DNA from: Prosthecobacter fusiformis
Lineage (GTDB): Bacteria; Verrucomicrobiota; Verrucomicrobiia; Verrucomicrobiales; Verrucomicrobiaceae
Direction: 5' to 3'
DNA length: 64,000 nt
NCBI RefSeq assembly: GCF_004364345.1
Contig: NZ_SOCA01000001.1
Location: forward strand, 1,364,001-1,428,000
Below, in pieces: positions 43,049 to 52,210 of the stretch. Each line of letters starts with the position of its first letter. Position 1 is the stretch's first letter. A program made the position numbers and the translations under genes. The notes under the pieces were generated by a model, which saw only the letters and a list, made by a program, of their open reading frames with translations, was not told where the DNA came from and did not search any database.

Positions 43049-45727
43049 TTACTTAGCTGCCGAAGGGCTTTGAATTTCGATTTTGCAAAGGTCTCTAGGA
43101 CCTTTGGATGTCTCCATCAAAGTATAGGTCCCAGGCGGCAGTGTGAAGCTGGCTATCTTCACATTTTGCAGGGCGTCCAGCGTTTTGGTCACTTCGGCAA
43201 GTTCGGCCTCCTTAGCGGCAATGGCATCATTGTAGCCTTTGATTTTCGCTTCCCGCCCGGCAAGGCTGGCAGGCAGACCGTCCCGGAGTTTTCTCTCCGC
43301 CTGGATACCCTTCTCGAGTTCCTCTTTTTTGCGGGTCTGGAAATCGATGGCAAATTCATCGCGCGCGGGAGCGGTAGTGGGGCTGATCACTTCATACTCG
43401 TCTGAGACATTGAGCTTCAGGAAGAATTTCTTTTGCATGGAACCTGGGGTGTCACTGCGGATCCCATACTGGGGTGATGGTACTGCCACGAGGTGGAGGC
43501 GTTGCAGAAATGGGACCATGCCTGAAAGGCTGATCCTGTTGTTTGCATTCGCGGCTATAAAGCTGGGCCAGGGATTGAACTCCAGCAGGTATTCGAGAGG
43601 CTCCAAAAAGATGCGGACTTCGAAGAGCAGCTTTTGACCATCTTCCGAGCGGGCAACCACCCGGGTATTTTGACGGGTGTCAGGAATGCGAACCAGGCGG
43701 TTTCCAGCAAAGACGATCTGCTGACTCTTATCAGCCATGCGGCCAACGCTGAAAACCTTTTCGGTGTAGGACGACTGGGTGGTATTTTCCGTCCATTCTT
43801 TCAAGTCTTTAAATCCTGCTGTCTTGCTGGAGATATAGATCTTCATGTTCTCCGCCACAGGCAGTTCTAGTGATGCCAGAGCTGGAATCAGGGGCGAATC
43901 CTTATCCGGGGCGACTATGTAAATGGGATGGCTACCGAGAGGATCATCCACGAGGTCTGCAGGCAGGACCTCTTTCTCCGGCGGGGCCGGGGCGGAAGGG
44001 GCAGGCGGCGGCGGAACCGTCGAAGTGGTGAAGGCGATGCTGTCCTGCTTCTTTGCGGCGATCATCTGTACCAGCCAGGCAGGGGCTTCTGCAGCTCTTT
44101 TTTCCAAGTCTTCTGCTCCTTGAACTGGGCTGGCGCGGGTCAGCTTTTCAGCACTTTCCCAGACGTCAAGCCAAGCGGGAGTCTGTTTTCCAGCTTCCAG
44201 GGATTTCAGGAGAGATTTCCATTCAGAGGGTTTTCCGCGAGGTTGCGATCCGGCGCTGAGAAGGGTCAATGCCTTGTCCAAATAGGGCTGTGTTGCGGGT
44301 GGTTCCGGCTTGAGCGGTTTTTTAAAATGCGCGGCCAAGTCATTCCAGGCTCGTTTTTCCCTCTCCAGCATCGGGGTGACCTCGCTGATCATCTCTGAGG
44401 GAAGTTTGCTTTCCCAATCTTGGACCATTTTTGAATCTGCCAGGGCTGAATAGCTATCGACCCAGGCTTGATGATGCTTCACAAGTTTGCTGAAGAGATC
44501 CGCCGGATCATTTTTGGAAGGAAGCGGCACCGTCGCAAAGCTGCTGGTTTTAGCCATGTTGGCCTGAATGACTTCCAGCGCCTTTTGATATTCCTGGATC
44601 AGCCGAGGATCTTGCTGGGACTTCAGCCATGAGGCCACGAGTTCAAATTTGAGGCCATGCTTGAACCAAAGTAGATCCACTGACTGGATGGTCTGCTGAA
44701 GGGCCACTTCGGCCTGTTTCTTTTGATACAGATGCCAAGCAGCGGCAGTTCCACAGGCGAGCAAGACCAGGGCGGCCAAAATTCCGATGATGAGGACGGG
44801 GGCCTTGCGCTGAGGTTTGACGACTGGCTGGGGTGACCATTCCGGTGACAAGGATGGGGGTGCATCCGCAGCGGCGAGAGAAGCGGATGGCTGCCGACTC
44901 AAGGAACTGGGAACGGGGTTTGGAATAGCTGGAGCTTCGACTTCAGCAGGCTTTGCACGTGCGGTTTCGCTGCGTGGCGGCGGGGGCGAAGGGAGGGTAG
45001 CGGGGGTGCTGAGATCAAAAATAGGCCGGGTAGCTGAATCCGGCTGGGGACGCAGGGGGGAAGCGGCGGATACGCCCATCCAATGAAAATCTCCGATGTC
45101 ATCCCCTGGCTCAAGACACGTGGTGAAAGCGATGTTCCAGGCGCCTGCTTTATCCTCCAGGAGGGATTCATGCACCAACTGTAGACCGTCCACATCCGGA
45201 GGCAGGATGAGGAAACAGCCGCGCCCGGCAGCCGCTGAATACGGCAGGCGGGCGTAGCTTGGAGAACCGGCCAGCTTTTGCCAAATGCTGCTGGGCGGTA
45301 CGCGCATGCCGCTGAGAGAAACCTCATCCGCAGGGTCAAGAAAACGTGGAGGATCGTTCCAGCCCGTCCGCCATTTCATGGCCAGGAGGACATCCGCTGG
45401 GGTGATGCCGGAAGCTGCCAGCGACCGAACTTCCATGGCCTCGGCAATGAGGTGGTGAGCGATGTGGCTGGTGCGGCCGGTGTAGTCTGAGCCAGAGTCG
45501 CGGATGCAGCTCAGAACATGATAACGGCTGGCCCCGGAAAGGACGATGCGGTGGCTATAAATGATCCGCCTGAGATCATGACCAGGCTGCCGGGCAAACT
45601 GGCTGAAACGTTCGATGGCGGATGCGAGGGTACCACTGACGGCCCGGTGACGGGCGACGGTGCCAAATCCTGTCCTGCCAGCTTCGAGGAGGCGAGGTGC
45701 ACTAGTGTAGATGAGCTGCCAGGCCAT
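43049..45727 (-). CDS. GAP1-N2 domain membrane protein
   Basis: The 892-residue protein begins with a GAP1-N2-type domain (about 1-220: QLIYTSAPRLLEAGRTGFGTVA, FSQFARQPG, YHVLSCIRDSGSDYTGRTSHIAHHLI). GAP1 (GTPase-associated protein 1) was defined by its linkage to GTPases in predicted bacterial conflict systems. A Pro-rich linker (about 228-308) leads to one membrane helix (about 310-332) and a long helical C-terminal part rich in Glu, Lys and Leu, with a strand-rich end. The GTPase gene is 6 bp upstream, exactly the expected linkage. Confidence 0.8.
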   Translation of the reverse strand: MAWQLIYTSAPRLLEAGRTGFGTVARHRAVSGTLASAIERFSQFARQPGHDLRRIIYSHRIVLSGASRYHVLSCIRDSGSDYTGRTSHIAHHLIAEAMEVRSLAASGITPADVLLAMKWRTGWNDPPRFLDPADEVSLSGMRVPPSSIWQKLAGSPSYARLPYSAAAGRGCFLILPPDVDGLQLVHESLLEDKAGAWNIAFTTCLEPGDDIGDFHWMGVSAASPLRPQPDSATRPIFDLSTPATLPSPPPPRSETARAKPAEVEAPAIPNPVPSSLSRQPSASLAAADAPPSLSPEWSPQPVVKPQRKAPVLIIGILAALVLLACGTAAAWHLYQKKQAEVALQQTIQSVDLLWFKHGLKFELVASWLKSQQDPRLIQEYQKALEVIQANMAKTSSFATVPLPSKNDPADLFSKLVKHHQAWVDSYSALADSKMVQDWESKLPSEMISEVTPMLEREKRAWNDLAAHFKKPLKPEPPATQPYLDKALTLLSAGSQPRGKPSEWKSLLKSLEAGKQTPAWLDVWESAEKLTRASPVQGAEDLEKRAAEAPAWLVQMIAAKKQDSIAFTTSTVPPPPAPSAPAPPEKEVLPADLVDDPLGSHPIYIVAPDKDSPLIPALASLELPVAENMKIYISSKTAGFKDLKEWTENTTQSSYTEKVFSVGRMADKSQQIVFAGNRLVRIPDTRQNTRVVARSEDGQKLLFEVRIFLEPLEYLLEFNPWPSFIAANANNRISLSGMVPFLQRLHLVAVPSPQYGIRSDTPGSMQKKFFLKLNVSDEYEVISPTTAPARDEFAIDFQTRKKEELEKGIQAERKLRDGLPASLAGREAKIKGYNDAIAAKEAELAEVTKTLDALQNVKIASFTLPPGTYTLMETSKGPRDLCKIEIQSPSAAK

Positions 45728-45733
45728 GGAGGT

Positions 45734-47524
45734 TTAGTAGTCGGTGGCTGAGGGGATCACGTCGGGGGAGGTCTGAGAAAGCACCCAGAGGGTCGGTTCC
45801 TCCACATGCTGAGGTTTAATCTGCTTCGGGTCTGGGCCGATACGTAGATGACCTTCCCGGTCCTTGAACTGCACTGGGGAACAACCCAGGGGACTGATGG
45901 CAAAGTAGCACACATTGGAAGAAATGGCCTCAGCATTGGCAATGATGGCGGGGCAGATTTCCATGAGCAGGGCGCGGATACGGGCTGAATTCGCCTGGAT
46001 GCCTGGTAGGGAGACCCAGCCCCGCTGCACCGCCGGTTGCAAAGGTTCCGGGCCTAGCAAATGCAGCCAGGTATCACATTTGCCGACCATGACGGCGAGT
46101 GGGGTGGTGACGCGCTGGCGTGCATCCATGCCGAGGATGCTTTTCATGCGCACCTCTGTCTCAGCGAGGATGACATCCTGCTGGTCCAGCCGGTGGCTCT
46201 GAATCTGCGGATCCGTGATGCCTGCCAGTTTATGGCGGAACTCCGTGTTATGCAGAGGGTCAAACAGGAAGAAGATGCCGGAGGCCACGGAAATGTGCTG
46301 GGCACCGGGGGAATCGGCACTGTTGGCCGTGGGTTCAAAATGCTCCCCCGCATTGTCATAAAAGACGATGGAAAAGCCCGATTCGGGCGAATCCGGATGC
46401 GACAGCCTGAAGACAAAAGGTTTTGGCAGCCTGACCTTGCGCCCCTGACGCGGAAGTGTCTCGTAAAGCGAGCCTTCCAGTTCCGTCTTGGCCAGGAAAG
46501 CATCTTCTGGAGACGCGGCGGAAAAGAGCTGCGTCTTCATCTGTGTGAGGATGACATTTTCCGAAGGATCGGCATCACGGAAAGTGATGCGGAACTGCTG
46601 AAAGAGAGTGCTCTGCAAAAGCTTCACCAAGACACTCAGATAGTATGACTTCCCGGAGGAGGGAGCACCCACGATGGAAAAGATGTGGTGGGGACTGTCC
46701 ATGAAACCGGGAGGCAGCTTACGGCGGCAATGAGGACAGGCGAGATCCGGTGAGGGCAGGCCCATGGCATCCAACGCCTGCCCACGGTCATTGAAACGGG
46801 TGGCATGGAAACGCTGCATGCGATCTTCCCCAAGGATGGGATCTCCACGCAGACTGCCATGAACAGCAATATTCATGGCATCCCCACGGTCGAATTTGAA
46901 CCAGCAGATCGGGCAGGTGAATTCGCCGTATTCAGAGTTCACATTCTCTGCCACAGGCTCCATCGCCCCAGCCAAAGATTCCATGTCAGGGGCCGGCGGA
47001 CGCGGTAAGAAGGAGAGGGGCTCCTTCAGGTCATGAACGAAAAAGCCCATGTTTTCCATCAGGGCTGGGAGAACGATCATGCTGCCAAGCTCTGCCTCCG
47101 TATGCTGGCCCATTTTGGCAATCAACTGTGGTGAATCCAGCGGACCTGACCAGAGGTGATGGGTCTGATCATAAACACGCCAGGACATGGGCTGGCCATT
47201 TTGCTGCCAGTCATGGTTATCGGAAGTGTGCTTGAAAGAGAGCAATTGACCCTGGATAGTAACGCTGTGCTCCTGGCCGGGCACGATTTGAAAAAAATCA
47301 GCAGGCTCTCCATCTACCAAGCCCTGGCTCTGCATTTTCACTTCATACATTAAACGATCTCCGACAATCGTGCAGACAACGGGAGGACATGTGCCCTGTA
47401 TCAACCGAAAATCCGCAGCGGCATTGGCACCGATGGTAAAAGGCGTTTTCTCAACCACGATGCGAGCACCGGTCAGGCAATCGAGGATGCATAATTTCGA
47501 GAACGATTTCGGTTTTCCTGACAT
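45734..47524 (-). CDS. P-loop GTPase with FHA-like domain and zinc ribbon
   Basis: The 596-residue protein is the first gene of the seven-gene operon. Residues 8-98 look like an FHA-type beta sandwich (ILDCLTGARIVVEKTPFTIGA). A zinc ribbon has CPIC (204-207) and CPHC (263-266). The GTPase domain shows Walker A GAPSSGKS (286-293), DNAG (390-393, G3) and GKCD (481-484, G4 in place of NKxD). This fits the TRAFAC-clade GTPases (DO-GTPase2 type) found with GAP1 proteins. It has no membrane helix, so it is cytoplasmic and may be the sensor or switch. Confidence 0.75.
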   Translation of the reverse strand: MSGKPKSFSKLCILDCLTGARIVVEKTPFTIGANAAADFRLIQGTCPPVVCTIVGDRLMYEVKMQSQGLVDGEPADFFQIVPGQEHSVTIQGQLLSFKHTSDNHDWQQNGQPMSWRVYDQTHHLWSGPLDSPQLIAKMGQHTEAELGSMIVLPALMENMGFFVHDLKEPLSFLPRPPAPDMESLAGAMEPVAENVNSEYGEFTCPICWFKFDRGDAMNIAVHGSLRGDPILGEDRMQRFHATRFNDRGQALDAMGLPSPDLACPHCRRKLPPGFMDSPHHIFSIVGAPSSGKSYYLSVLVKLLQSTLFQQFRITFRDADPSENVILTQMKTQLFSAASPEDAFLAKTELEGSLYETLPRQGRKVRLPKPFVFRLSHPDSPESGFSIVFYDNAGEHFEPTANSADSPGAQHISVASGIFFLFDPLHNTEFRHKLAGITDPQIQSHRLDQQDVILAETEVRMKSILGMDARQRVTTPLAVMVGKCDTWLHLLGPEPLQPAVQRGWVSLPGIQANSARIRALLMEICPAIIANAEAISSNVCYFAISPLGCSPVQFKDREGHLRIGPDPKQIKPQHVEEPTLWVLSQTSPDVIPSATDY

Positions 47525-47544
47525 GGGGATTTGAGTGAAAAGTC

Positions 47545-47572
47545 ATTAGTCTTTTGAACAGTTCCTTGTCAA
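47545..47572 (-). promoter_or_regulatory. Candidate promoter of the GTPase operon
   Basis: On the minus strand TTGACA (47572-47567) is followed after 16 bases by ACTAAT (47550-47545). The -35 is perfect and the -10 has four of six matches. Transcription would begin about 15 bases before the ATG at 47524, giving a very short leader. Confidence 0.4.
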
Positions 47573-47678
47573 ACATAAAGGCTCTGCCTGGATTAATTTG
47601 ATGACTGTTCTTAAGCTGATCCATTGCGGCTTCGATGACTGGCCAGCAGATACAACACCGAATTTGGCATTCCGATTC

Positions 47679-47714
47679 AAAAAAAATGCACCCGAGTCTT
47701 TCGACTGGGGTGCA
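47679..47714 (-). terminator. Rho-independent terminator of trpB
   Basis: TGCACCCGAGTC (47687-47698) pairs with GACTGGGGTGCA (47703-47714) with one mismatch around a TTTC loop. On the minus strand eight Ts (47686-47679) follow. It lies 30 bp past the trpB stop and insulates it from the GTPase operon. Confidence 0.85.
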
Positions 47715-47743
47715 TAGGCAAAGCGTAGAAGAATGGATCTCGT

Positions 47744-48970
47744 CTAAAATTTCAGTTCTTCTTTAAAAATCATGCGAGCTGCCTGGGCGACGTCTTTGTC
47801 ACCACGCCCGGAAAGATTGACGATGATGACCTGGTCCTTGCTCATTTTTGGAGCGACCTTTTGAACTTCCGCAATGGCATGGCTGCTTTCGAGGGCAGGG
47901 ATGATCCCTTCGACACGGCTCAATTCCTGAAATGCGGCGAGGGCTTCAGCATCGGTGGCGTAATTATACTCCACCCGGCCTTCATCATGAAGCCAGGCGT
48001 GCTCAGGTCCGATGGCGGCATAATCCAAACCGGCACTGACGCTATGGGTAAGCTCGATCTGACCGTCGTCGTTGGCCAGCAACCAGGTCTTGGTGCCCTG
48101 GAGGACCCCCAGGCGACCACCCTGGAAACGGGCAGCGTGACGCTCAGGAACAATGCCATCACCACCGGCTTCGACACCAATCATGCGTACATTGGCATCG
48201 TTGAGGAAAGGATGGAAAAGCCCGATGGAATTGCTGCCCCCGCCCACGCAGGCGACGAGGAGGTCCGGAAGGCGCTGTTCCCGTTCCAAAATCTGCTGGC
48301 GGGCCTCCACACCAATGACGCGGTGAAAATCCCGCACCATCATGGGGAAAGGGTGGGAGCCGAGGGCACTGCCTAGAATATAGTGGGTGCTATGCACGTT
48401 GGTCACCCAGTCACGCATGGCTTCATTGACGGCTTCTTTGAGAGTGGCCTGGCCTGCGGTCACGGCGACGACCTTGGCCCCGAGGAATCTCATGCGGGCC
48501 ACATTTAGCGCCTGCCTTTCCATGTCCACCTGGCCCATGTAGATGGTACAGTCGAGACCGAAGCGGGCACAGACCGTGGCGGTGGCCACGCCATGCTGGC
48601 CGGCACCGGTTTCTGCAATGATGCGTTTTTTACCCAGTCGCAGGGCCAGGAGGGCCTGGCCGAGGGCATTGTTGATCTTATGTGCACCGGTGTGAAGAAG
48701 GTCTTCACGCTTCAGGTAGATGCGTGCGCCGCCGAGTTTTTCGGTCCACCGCTCGGCAAAATACAGGGGGGTGGGACGGCCGACGTATTCGTGAAGCAGG
48801 CGGTTCAGTTCCGTCTGAAAAAGAGGATCGGCCTTGGCGCGCTCATACTCTTCAGAGAGTTCATTGAGGGCGGACATCAGGGTCTCCGGCACAAACATGC
48901 CTCCATAGCGGCCGAAGTGACCGTGTTTGTCGGGCATCACAGGAAAGGAAGCAGCAGGGGCGGCAGTCAT
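47744..48970 (-). CDS. trpB: Tryptophan synthase beta chain
   Basis: The 408-residue protein converts indole and serine to tryptophan with PLP. The PLP-lysine region [19 protein letters not shown] is complete, with the catalytic Lys in [21 protein letters not shown] at the N-terminus and [12 protein letters not shown] (phosphate binding) also match. The length is normal for the major TrpB1 type. trpA is not adjacent, so trp genes are not clustered here. A strong terminator follows. Confidence 0.95.
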   Translation of the reverse strand: MTAAPAASFPVMPDKHGHFGRYGGMFVPETLMSALNELSEEYERAKADPLFQTELNRLLHEYVGRPTPLYFAERWTEKLGGARIYLKREDLLHTGAHKINNALGQALLALRLGKKRIIAETGAGQHGVATATVCARFGLDCTIYMGQVDMERQALNVARMRFLGAKVVAVTAGQATLKEAVNEAMRDWVTNVHSTHYILGSALGSHPFPMMVRDFHRVIGVEARQQILEREQRLPDLLVACVGGGSNSIGLFHPFLNDANVRMIGVEAGGDGIVPERHAARFQGGRLGVLQGTKTWLLANDDGQIELTHSVSAGLDYAAIGPEHAWLHDEGRVEYNYATDAEALAAFQELSRVEGIIPALESSHAIAEVQKVAPKMSKDQVIIVNLSGRGDKDVAQAARMIFKEELKF

Positions 48971-49020
48971 GGCGGGGGAATTAGAATAGATCAGATACGA
49001 CGCTTGGCAAAGGGAGGTGC

Positions 49021-49066
49021 AAAATCAAAAAGAAACACCCGGAACAGGCGGGCCTGATCCGGGTGT
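49021..49066 (-). terminator. Rho-independent terminator of the TonB-dependent receptor gene
   Basis: ACACCCGGA (49035-49043) and TCCGGGTGT (49058-49066) form a perfect 9-bp stem. On the minus strand a TTTCTTTTTG run follows. It lies about 30 bp past the stop at 49096. Confidence 0.8.
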
Positions 49067-49095
49067 GGGTACAATCGCAATGAATGCGGCTGCGA

Positions 49096-51414
49096 TTAGA
49101 ATTTCAGCTCTACACCCCCATACCACATACGCGGGGCACCGGCGCGTGGGCCGTATGGAAGACGGCTGGCGACGTATTCTTCCCCGAGCAGGTTGGATAC
49201 GCCGGCGAAGAGACGGACGTTATCGGTCACGCGGTATTTGACGTTCAGATCCACCAGGAAAGCAGCGTCGGCAGTGCCGAAGCGACCATCTGGCGTGCCG
49301 TCCGGGGCGAGGCCGCTGGTGGTATTGCTGGCAGTGCCAAATGTTTCCGGGGTATAGGTGGCATCCAGATAGACGCCGAGTTTTTTATACTCCACCCCCA
49401 GACCGAAGGTAATGTTATACTCTGGGATGTAAGGTACACGGTTGCCAGCGGTGCCGCCGCTGAAGATGCTTTCCTCATCGGTCGAAGGGGTATCGGAGGT
49501 CAACTCTGCATGGGTGAGCGTCAAAGCGGCGCGCATTGGCAGGTGCCAGTCAGTAGCGGATTCAGCCAAGGGGTCATAACGGATGGCGGCTTCCAGACCA
49601 TAAACTTCAATATCGCCCGCATTGGTGGTTTCTGTCGCGCCGGATGCTCCTACCAGATCGGGAACGATGAGATCCTTGTGCTTGGAATAGAAGCCAATGA
49701 GCTCCGCCTGCATCTTCGGGGTATAGTAGCGCGCACCCAGCTCAAAGCTGTCTGCATATTCGGCTTTCTGGCCATCAGAGATAGTGCCGGAGGGTCCGGG
49801 AGTGGAAACACCACGATAATAGCTGCCGAAGATGGAAATGGACTCGGTCGCCTGATAAACGGCACCAATGCCAGGTGCCCAGGTAGTCAGCTCGCCTTCT
49901 CCCGCAGCTCCGCTGCGGAAATTGTCAAAATCCTGCCAGAGATGCTCATACCGAAGGCCGGGTTTAACGGTCAGCTTGCCGAACTGGATGCTGTCCTCAA
50001 TGTAAAGGGCAAGGGCAGTGGTGGTGCTCCGGCGGTCATCCTGAGAGCCTGGGGCACCCCGGGTCACTCCGATGATATTGCCGCTGGCGTCCAGAGTATA
50101 AAGATCATCGTTTTGAAAACGGATTTCATCATCATAATGCAGGCGTGCACCCAGGCTGAGGGAATGTTGCAACGGCCCTGTGGCGAAATCCCAGTCCATA
50201 CGGGTCTGAATGCCCACCGTGTTATACTCACGATTATTGTTGCGAACGCGCCAGCTTCCCGCGCCGTTACCATTGATAAGATCGTATGCTGCACCGGACC
50301 CTGCGCCAATAGCCTGAGAAGGATCAAAGGTATCTACGCCAACTATCACATCCTGCAGCTTATACCAGGCGCGCTGAAAACTATTGTAGTAAACGGAGGT
50401 CTCGAACCGCAGGGCATCTGTCGGCTCAATGATGTAGGTCAGCGAGGTGCGGAATTGCTCGGAATTCATCACATCAAACTGGGTGGCGGCGTAGCGGCTA
50501 TACGGATCGCGTGCGAAGTCACGCTCACTGAGGCCAACATAGGTCTCAAGTCCCTTGAAATCCGTATAACCGATGCGGAACTCAATGCGCTGGCGAATGG
50601 ATGAATCCGGCTCGAAGAAGACCTTCAGCATGGGTTCATACACTTCATAGCCGGTGTTTCCATCGGAACCCTGAATGGTGCGGAAGCCATCGCTATGCTC
50701 ATGGTTGAATTCGAGAACATAACCAAGAAGCCCCGCATCGAACTGGACGGTCTGGCCCCAATAGGTGTGGTTTTTCCAGGTATTGAAGGAGCCAAAACTG
50801 GACTTCAGGTAGAAGTCCTCAGCGGAATTACCTTCGAGACCCAATTCTGTGAAGGGAGTGGAGAGATAATTGACCACACCGCCGGTCGTATGGGGGCCAT
50901 AACGCACCTGGCTGGATCCTTTCAGGACTTCCACGCCGCTCATACGTCCGATGCGCGGGGAATAGTAAGCTGCGGGTGCGGAATACGGAGCCGGGGCCAT
51001 GGGAATACCGTCCTCCATGATGGTGACTTTGGAACTGCGGCCTGGATCTGCCCCACGGATTGAAATGTTGGGGAAGTTTCCGAATCCGTCTTCTTCACGA
51101 ATATAAACCCCGGGAACCTGCTGCAAAACACGAGCCGGATTGCTGTAGTCTTGATTACGAATAGCTTCCTTCGTGACCAGGGCAGCCGAACCTGCGATGC
51201 GCGGAATGTCTTCGGCTTTGCCCACGACCGTCACGACGTCCAGTGTTTGCACTTCTGACTCGGACTGAGGCTCAGTCTCAACGGGTGCAGATGATGCTTC
51301 TTGAGCTTGGAGGCCAGTGTAGAGCAAGATCATGGTGGAGGCAGCTATCAAGCGTCTCCAGGTAGCTCGCACAGCATAGGCTGAGGGCGGTCGGGCAAAG
51401 GTTGTATTTTGCAT
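49096..51414 (-). CDS. TonB-dependent outer membrane receptor (FecA-like)
   Basis: The 772-residue product has a signal peptide (to about residue 38, TGLQAQ). A TonB-box-like stretch follows (TLDVVTVVG), then the plug domain (about 70-190: ALVTKEAIRNQDYSNPARVL, NISIRGADPGRSSKVTIMEDG, VEVLKGSSQVRYGPHTTGGVV). A long beta-barrel ends in a terminal aromatic (VELKF). It imports a metal complex or similar nutrient across the outer membrane using TonB energy. The ligand is not predictable; FecA-like is the nearest pattern. A -10 box lies about 50 bp upstream. Confidence 0.85.
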   Translation of the reverse strand: MQNTTFARPPSAYAVRATWRRLIAASTMILLYTGLQAQEASSAPVETEPQSESEVQTLDVVTVVGKAEDIPRIAGSAALVTKEAIRNQDYSNPARVLQQVPGVYIREEDGFGNFPNISIRGADPGRSSKVTIMEDGIPMAPAPYSAPAAYYSPRIGRMSGVEVLKGSSQVRYGPHTTGGVVNYLSTPFTELGLEGNSAEDFYLKSSFGSFNTWKNHTYWGQTVQFDAGLLGYVLEFNHEHSDGFRTIQGSDGNTGYEVYEPMLKVFFEPDSSIRQRIEFRIGYTDFKGLETYVGLSERDFARDPYSRYAATQFDVMNSEQFRTSLTYIIEPTDALRFETSVYYNSFQRAWYKLQDVIVGVDTFDPSQAIGAGSGAAYDLINGNGAGSWRVRNNNREYNTVGIQTRMDWDFATGPLQHSLSLGARLHYDDEIRFQNDDLYTLDASGNIIGVTRGAPGSQDDRRSTTTALALYIEDSIQFGKLTVKPGLRYEHLWQDFDNFRSGAAGEGELTTWAPGIGAVYQATESISIFGSYYRGVSTPGPSGTISDGQKAEYADSFELGARYYTPKMQAELIGFYSKHKDLIVPDLVGASGATETTNAGDIEVYGLEAAIRYDPLAESATDWHLPMRAALTLTHAELTSDTPSTDEESIFSGGTAGNRVPYIPEYNITFGLGVEYKKLGVYLDATYTPETFGTASNTTSGLAPDGTPDGRFGTADAAFLVDLNVKYRVTDNVRLFAGVSNLLGEEYVASRLPYGPRAGAPRMWYGGVELKF

Positions 51415-51462
51415 GGAGCCGCTCTATATGAGAATGCGTCGCAATCGTAAAGTACATTTTCT

Positions 51463-51468
51463 ATTATA
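51463..51468 (-). promoter_or_regulatory. Candidate -10 box of the TonB-dependent receptor
   Basis: A perfect TATAAT lies on the minus strand (51468-51463), about 48 bp before the ATG at 51414, within an AT-rich stretch. No -35 was found at the usual spacing. Confidence 0.35.
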
Positions 51469-51508
51469 TTGAGTGATTTTTGCCCAGTATTAGGGTTAAG
51501 AAGAACCT

Positions 51509-52108
51509 TTATTGATCACTGGTTTTCACAATCCAAAGAGCCTTTTCCGTGATGATCTGTGGCACATAAAAGTCATGCGCCTCAATGGGTATGGCGGGAA
51601 AAATCTGCTCCTCAAAACAAATACCCACCAATTGAGCCTTTAAGTCAGGCCGGGAAAGCAGGCGATCATAATATCCGCCCCCGCGGCCAAGCCGTGCTCC
51701 ATTCACGAAGCTGTAAGCTAAGCCTGGAACGAGAATGAGGGTCAGTTCCGACGGCTGGAGCCGACGGTCTGGATGCATGACAGGTTCCCAAATCCCTAGA
51801 GGGCCACGGTGTAAGTCGTGGGTACCTGTGACCTCAAAGGGCATCAATTCGACACCTTGGACGGCAAAAAGGGCTGTGCGCCAGCCACGGGCTTGCAACC
51901 AAGGCAGCAGGTCAGTCATGAGGTCCGGCTCGTTTCTGAGTCCGCCAAACAATGCAACGGTTCCTGGAATAGCCCAAAGATCCTCCCTCTCCTGAAGGTG
52001 GGCCACGAGCTGCCTTGACCAGAGGGCCAGCGTTTCTACTGGGACGTTGCGTAAGCGCTCGCGCACATGGCGGCGGAGATCCGCTTTGCTGGGGAGATGA
52101 TCAGACAT
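51509..52108 (-). CDS. 5-formyltetrahydrofolate cyclo-ligase
   Basis: The 199-residue protein belongs to the MTHFS family, which converts 5-formyl-THF to 5,10-methenyl-THF using ATP. The signature LGRGGGYYDRLL, the preceding VPGLAYSFVNGAR and the C-terminal GICFEEQIFPAIPIEAHD match. Start 52108 (MSDHLPSK) is used; an in-frame ATG at 52111 is immediately before it. It diverges from the permease gene at 52211. Confidence 0.9.
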   Translation of the reverse strand: MSDHLPSKADLRRHVRERLRNVPVETLALWSRQLVAHLQEREDLWAIPGTVALFGGLRNEPDLMTDLLPWLQARGWRTALFAVQGVELMPFEVTGTHDLHRGPLGIWEPVMHPDRRLQPSELTLILVPGLAYSFVNGARLGRGGGYYDRLLSRPDLKAQLVGICFEEQIFPAIPIEAHDFYVPQIITEKALWIVKTSDQ

Positions 52109-52210
52109 CATTCTAATTGGCCAGGGGGTGGCGTTTTGAAAAGAGGCAAGTTCGCGAAGAGATTGGCCTGGCGCTTGCCACCGGAGAGAAGCACCTGCAT
52201 CATTCCACGA

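Noticed and set aside
49084..50604. 506-residue open frame on the plus strand
   Set aside because: It is antisense to the TonB-dependent receptor gene, which has a clear signal peptide, plug and barrel. The plus-strand frame is compositional and has no recognisable domain.
51429..51443. Fur box before the TonB-dependent receptor
   Set aside because: Only the left half (TGAGAAT) matches; the right half has three of seven bases. It also lies downstream of the likely transcription start.
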